A stretch of 64,000 nt of DNA from Monarcha castaneiventris obscurior (taxonomy: Eukaryota > Chordata > Aves > Passeriformes > Monarchidae): NCBI GenBank assembly GCA_026261815.1, contig JAMPIT010000269.1, forward strand, positions 1,242,501-1,306,500, read 5' to 3'. The position numbers were made by a program, and so were the translations under genes. This document shows, piece after piece, positions 60,359 to 64,000 of the stretch; the stretch's first letter is position 1, and each line of letters opens with the position of its first letter. A model generated the notes under the pieces. It worked only from the letters and a program-made list of their open reading frames with translations. It made no database searches and had not been told where the DNA came from.

Positions 60359-60679
60359 CCCTCCGCGCCGCGCCAGCCGCGCTGGGCTCGGGCCGGTGCC
60401 GCGGTTCTCCCCCGCGCGGCGGCGCGGGGCGGTGGCGGCGGAGCGGCGGCGGCTCGCCCCCCCCACCGGCGGCTCTCCCCGCCCCGGGGGCCCGGCCGGG
60501 CGCGGATTGGTGCGCGGCGCCGGCCCCCTCGGAGCGCGGCCGCCATCGGGGCTATTTGACGTGTCGGTGGGGCCGGGGAAAGGCTTCGTCTCGCCGGGGC
60601 CGCCGCCGCCGCTCCACCGCCCGCCCGGCCCGGCCCGGCCCCGCGGAGCCCGGGCACCCCCCCCTTTCCCCCGCCCCAA
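60359..60679 (+). promoter_or_regulatory. ZNF703: ZNF703 core promoter and 5'UTR (CpG island)
   Basis: Very CpG-dense sequence that begins the island covering the whole gene (about 60350-62720). It has no TATA box. Visible elements are an inverted CCAAT box (ATTGG, 60506-60510), GCCGCCATC (60539-60547), whose reverse complement resembles YY1 sites near start sites, and a CRE-like TGACGTG (60557-60563). The start site is probably near 60540-60600, by inference. An in-frame TGA at 60557-60559 closes the coding frame upstream, and no upstream ATG is seen after it in that frame. Confidence 0.7.
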
Positions 60680-62684
60680 ATGAGCGGCGCTCCCGGCGGG
60701 CCCCGGCCGAGGACCCCGCCGAGCCGCGGAGCCGCGGCCGCCCCGTCGCCCCGGCCGCCCCCCGCCGACCCGCTGCGCCAGGCCAGCCGGCTGCCCATCC
60801 GCGTCCTGAAGATGCTCAGCGCCCACGGCGGCCACCTCCTGCACCCCGAGTACCTCCAGCCGCTCTCCTCCACGCCCGTCAGCCCCATCGAGGTCAGTGC
60901 CCGCCGCCCCCGACCGCGACTCGGAGCGGACCCGCGCCCCCGCGCCTCCCGGCCGGGCTCTTCCCAGCCCGGTGCTCCCGGTTCTCGCGGCCGGGCTCTT
61001 CCCAGCCCGGTGCTCCCGGCATTCCCGGCCGGCTCTCCCGGTTCTCCCGGCCGGGCTCTGCCCTGCCCGGCGTCCCCGCTGCCCCCACCCCGGTCCTTCC
61101 CTCCCCCGCCGCCGCCGTAGCCCCGCTCCCCCCCCACCCCACCCGGTCCCCCTTCTCCCCGGCCGGGCGCGTCCCTCCCGCCCCGTCCCCCCCAGTCCCC
61201 GCTCCCTGGCTCGGCGCCGGGCCCGGCCCCGGGGTTTCGGGGGTGGGGGGAGGCCGGTGCGGGGGCGCCGTCGGGGTCCCCCCTGACCGGCTCCGCTCCG
61301 CCCGCAGCTGGACGCCAAGAAGAGCCCGCTGGCGCTGCTGGCCCAGACCTGCTCGCAGATCGGGAAGCCCGACCCGCCGCCCTCCTCCAAGCTGAACGCC
61401 GTGGCCGCCGCCGCGCCCGCCGCCGAGAAGGAGCCCTCCGCCCGCCCCGCCGCGCTGAAGCCGCCGGGCAGCGGGGACGCGCCCGCCGAGGACAAGTCCA
61501 GCTTCAAGCCCTACTCGAAGGGCGGCGGGGAGCCGCGGAAGGAGGGCGGCGCGGACAAGGCCGGCTTTCGGGTGCCCAGCGCCGCTTGCCCGCCGTTCCC
61601 CCCGCACGCCGCCGCCTCGCCCGGCGGCTCCCGCGGGGCCTCGCCGCAGCACCCCGACCCCAAGGGCGCCGAGGAGAAGAAGGAGCCCGAGGGGGGCAAG
61701 CCCAGCCCCGAGGGGACGGGCGGGGCTCTGGGGCGCGGGGCGGTGGAGCCCGGGGCGCACGGCGAGCCCCCCTCGGGCCGCAAGTCGGAGCCCCCCGCCC
61801 TGCCGCCCGCCGGCCATGTGGCCCCCGTCTCGCCCTACAAGCCGGGCCACTCCGTCTTCCCGCTGCCGCCCTCCAGCATCGGCTACCACGGCTCCATCGT
61901 CGGTGCCTACGCCGGCTACCCGTCCCAGTTCGTGCCCGGGCTGGACCCCACCAAGCCGGGGCTGGTGGGCAGCCAGCTGCCGGGGGCGCTGGGGCTGCCG
62001 GGCAAACCGCCCAGCTCCAGCCCGCTCACCGGGGCCTCGCCGCCCTCCTTCATGCAGGGATTATGCCGGGACCCGTATTGCCTGAGCTACCACAGCGCCT
62101 CGCACCTGGGCTCCAGCAACTGCTCCAGCTGCGTGCACGACCCCGGCAGCCTCAAGAGCGGATACCCCTTGGTGTACCCCACGCACCCCCTGCACTCGGT
62201 GCACACCACGCTCTCCTCCAGCGGCACCCCCAGCCTGCCCGGCCACCCCCTCTACACCTACGGCTTCATGCTGCAGAACGACCCCCTGCCCCACATATGC
62301 AACTGGGTGTCTGCCAGCGGACCCTGCGACAAGAGGTTTGCCACCTCGGAGGAGCTGCTCACCCACCTACGGACCCACACGGCCCTGCCGGGGGCCGAGA
62401 AACTCTTGGCGGGTTACCCTACCTCCGGGCTGGGCTCCGCGGCCTCCTGCCACCTCCACCTCCCGCCCGCCGCCCCCGGGAGCCCCAACACGTTACCGGC
62501 CTCGCTCTCCTTGAGGAGCCCACACACTTTGGGACTAAACAGGTACCACCCCTATGGCAAGAGCCACTTGCCCACGGCCGGCGCCCTGCCCGTGCCCTCC
62601 TTGCCGGCTGCCGGACCTTACTACTCCCCGTACGCGCTCTACGGCCAAAGACTCACGTCAGCTTCCGCACTGGGATATCAGTAA
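60680..62684 (+). CDS. ZNF703: Zinc finger protein 703 (NET/Nlz family corepressor), two coding exons
   Basis: Join 60680-60892 and 61308-62684, phase 0, 529 aa. ZNF703 is a nuclear transcriptional corepressor acting through Groucho/TLE and histone deacetylases; in mammals it modulates luminal breast cell identity and oestrogen and TGF-beta signalling. In order: the conserved PLRQASRLPIRVLKML block (31-46), Sp motif SPLALLAQ (77-84), Groucho-type FKPY (137-140), a Btd-like cysteine pair CRDPYC (324-329), one atypical C2H2 finger C402-X8-C411-X12-H424-X3-H428, and a C-terminal tail ending SASALGYQ. ZNF703 rather than its paralogue ZNF503 is supported by SAHGGHLLHPEYLQPLSSTP and SSIGYHGSIVGAYAGYPSQF. 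Mammalian ZNF703 is about 590 aa; here the low-complexity Ser/Gly runs are shorter. The start is the first in-frame ATG after a stop at 60557; its Kozak context is weak (C at -3). Confidence 0.97.
60893..61307 (+). other. ZNF703: ZNF703 intron 1 (phase 0)
   Basis: A 415-bp GC-rich intron with donor GAG|GTCAGT and acceptor CGCCCGCAG|CTG. The position, after the residues TPVSPIE and before LDAKKS, is the family's known junction. Retention would add 75 codons and reach a TAG at 61118-61120. A ~38-bp tandem repeat (about 60951-61070) starts with GGCCGGGCTCTTCCCAGCCC. Confidence 0.93.
60951..61070 (+). repeat. 38-bp GC-rich tandem repeat in ZNF703 intron
   Basis: GGCCGGGCTCTTCCCAGCCC starts at 60951 and again at 60989, with shorter diverged copies after 61027. 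Confidence 0.85.
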
Positions 62685-63084
62685 CCACCGCGGCCCCGGC
62701 CCGGCTCAGCCCCAGCCCCCCGCGCCCTCCTTGGACTCTGTATTTATTACTGTATGTTAGCTTAAAGCTGGGAATATAAGTGCATTATACACCAATGAAT
62801 CAATGGTATGCAAAAGTCTGTGTCCAAAAAAAAAAAAAACTCGAAAAAAAAGAAAAAAAAAAATCCCTCTTTACTTTGCAGGTGTGGGGCTTTGGTTTTC
62901 CCCTTCTGTTTCTTTTGAATTTTTTTTTTTTTTCCTTCCCCTTCTTAATTTCCCCCCTGAGAAATTCTTGCATGACTCCTGCCACACATGGAAAAGCAAA
63001 AAAGAAAAAAAAAAAAAAGGCATTTTCCTCCTCCCCCTCTGTGTTTATCGCTCTGGGATTCTGTTCTCTGCGTTTGTAACTCGC

Positions 63085-63255
63085 AGATGTAATTTTTTTT
63101 TGTAATTTTTTTTCTTATTTTTAATTTTTGGGGGTTTTAAATTTTTTTTCCCTTTTAAAATTTTTGTTTCTTTTTTTTAAATTTTTTCCTTTTTTTTTTT
63201 TTTTTTTTTTTTGCTTTTTTGGGTTTTTTTGCTTTCTTTTTTTTTTTTTTGCGCT
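63085..63255 (+). repeat. T-rich low-complexity tract
   Basis: Long T runs interrupted by single bases and AAAATTT words, including a run of about 24 T near 63189-63212. It lies in the predicted ZNF703 3'UTR and would be U-rich in the mRNA. Confidence 0.95.
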
Positions 63256-63461
63256 GTGTCCGGGGCCGGGGGGAGGCTGCGGATGCCGGCCGGGTGATGG
63301 TCAGCCCAGGCCGCGCTCCCCCCGCGGCCGCGCCCCGCCGAGGGCTGCAGGACCCCGCGTGTCCCCCCCATCCCGGGGTGGGGCCGGAGGAGCGGCGGGC
63401 GCAGCGGCAGGAGCGGCGGCCCCGGGCGGGCGGACGAGCCCCCGGTAAGTCTGATTTTGTT

Positions 63462-63490
63462 AATAAACGGCTCTTGGTTGTACCCACGCT
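63462..63490 (+). terminator. ZNF703: ZNF703 polyadenylation signal
   Basis: Canonical AATAAA at 63462-63467 followed by a GT-rich stretch (GGTTGTACC and TCTGGTCTGGTCT), the usual downstream element. The cleavage site is probably near 63480-63490. A consensus splice donor GTAAGT (63445-63450) lies just upstream. No better AATAAA is seen between the stop codon and here. Confidence 0.7.
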
Positions 63491-64000
63491 CTGGTCTGGT
63501 CTCGTCCCTGCCCGGGGGTCCGGCGGGGGCCGCGGGGGCCCAGCACCATCTAGCGGTGGCGGCGGCGGGCCCGGCACCGGAGCCGGGGGTGCGGTCCCGG
63601 AGGGGCCCCGCGTGTCCGTGCCCCGGGGATCCCACGCGTGGCGGCGGAGGGAAGGGTCGAGAAGGCGTCTGAGCCCCGGGGTCGCTGCGGGGAGCGGGTG
63701 GTCGCCCCCTCCCGGGGCTGCGGTTTTAGGGGTGGAATTGTGGTAGAAGCGGGGTGCCGGACCTTAGTGTGAGGGGGGCCAGGAGCTGGGGGGGTCCTGT
63801 CTGCTCCTGTTCGATCTTCGTGCCGGGAGAGGAGGGTGAGGATGGCTCTGGCTCCATCCCCACCATGTTGGGGGCTCAGCCGGGCAGGGGGCTGTGCCCA
63901 CTCGGTGCCCCAAGGAAAGTGCTTTTCCTCCAGCAGTGGGACCCCCGGCCAAGCCCCTGCTCCCCACTGAAACCCTGCATGCCCCATTGCCCCACACCAT
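63491..64000. other. GC-rich sequence downstream of ZNF703
   Basis: CpG-rich to about 63720, then GC-rich. No gene, exon or repeat recognised. Confidence 0.45.

Larger units (their letters stand above)
62685..63490 (+). other. ZNF703: ZNF703 3'UTR
   Basis: Follows the TAA at 62682-62684. The first 130 bp are complex AT-rich sequence (TATTTATTACTGTATG onward) that looks conserved. Then come an internal A-rich tract (62826-62865) and a long T-rich tract (63085-63255), then a GC-rich part before the AATAAA. The A-rich tract could cause internal oligo-dT priming and false 3' ends in cDNA. Confidence 0.65.

Noticed and set aside
60055..61395. A 446-codon + strand open frame through the promoter
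   Set aside because: It joins the GCCAT satellite to GC-rich promoter, exon 1 out of frame and intron; it is out of frame with ZNF703 and compositional.
60131..61889. Long - strand open frames opposite ZNF703
   Set aside because: They are the antisense of a GC-rich coding region with Gly/Arg/Ala-rich translation; no domain.
61586..62779. A 397-codon + strand frame overlapping ZNF703 exon 2
   Set aside because: Alternative frame of the real exon; stop-poor because of high GC.

Overview
The window is vertebrate nuclear DNA, most likely from a bird. It has the 3' ends of several CR1 LINE retrotransposons, including one well-preserved copy ending in the typical ATTCTGTG repeat. It also has one intact two-exon gene with a GT-AG intron, a CpG-island promoter and an AATAAA signal. 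High GC, many minisatellites and little interspersed repeat would suit an avian microchromosome, but that placement is inference. Nothing looks prokaryotic, viral or CRISPR-like.

The only protein-coding gene I can support is at the right end on the + strand: the ZNF703 orthologue (NET/Nlz family transcriptional corepressor). Exon 1 coding is 60680-60892 and exon 2 coding is 61308-62684, giving 529 aa, followed by a 3'UTR of about 0.8 kb ending near 63490. Its promoter lies in a CpG island and is immediately preceded by a pentanucleotide GCCAT/GCCGT satellite (59941-60358).

The 60 kb upstream is a gene desert. Blocks of GC-rich, gene-less DNA alternate with AT-rich islands of about 200-1000 bp. 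The islands are dense in TAATTA, TAATCC, octamer, GATA, FOX, RUNX and E-box type motifs, the look of conserved non-coding enhancers around a developmental regulator. Conservation cannot be seen from one sequence, so these are candidates only. At least four GC/CpG-rich stretches (about 26940-27830, 37200-37890, 39540-39900, 52080-52460) look like orphan CpG islands.

Repeats include five CR1 fragments and minisatellites at about 2.8, 9.1, 21.2, 31.2, 36.7-37.2, 48.8-49.1 and 54.5 kb, plus short microsatellites. Long open frames over the minisatellites and GC-rich blocks are compositional artefacts, not genes. The likely working unit is one gene (ZNF703) with a large upstream regulatory landscape. 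I found no new multi-gene system.
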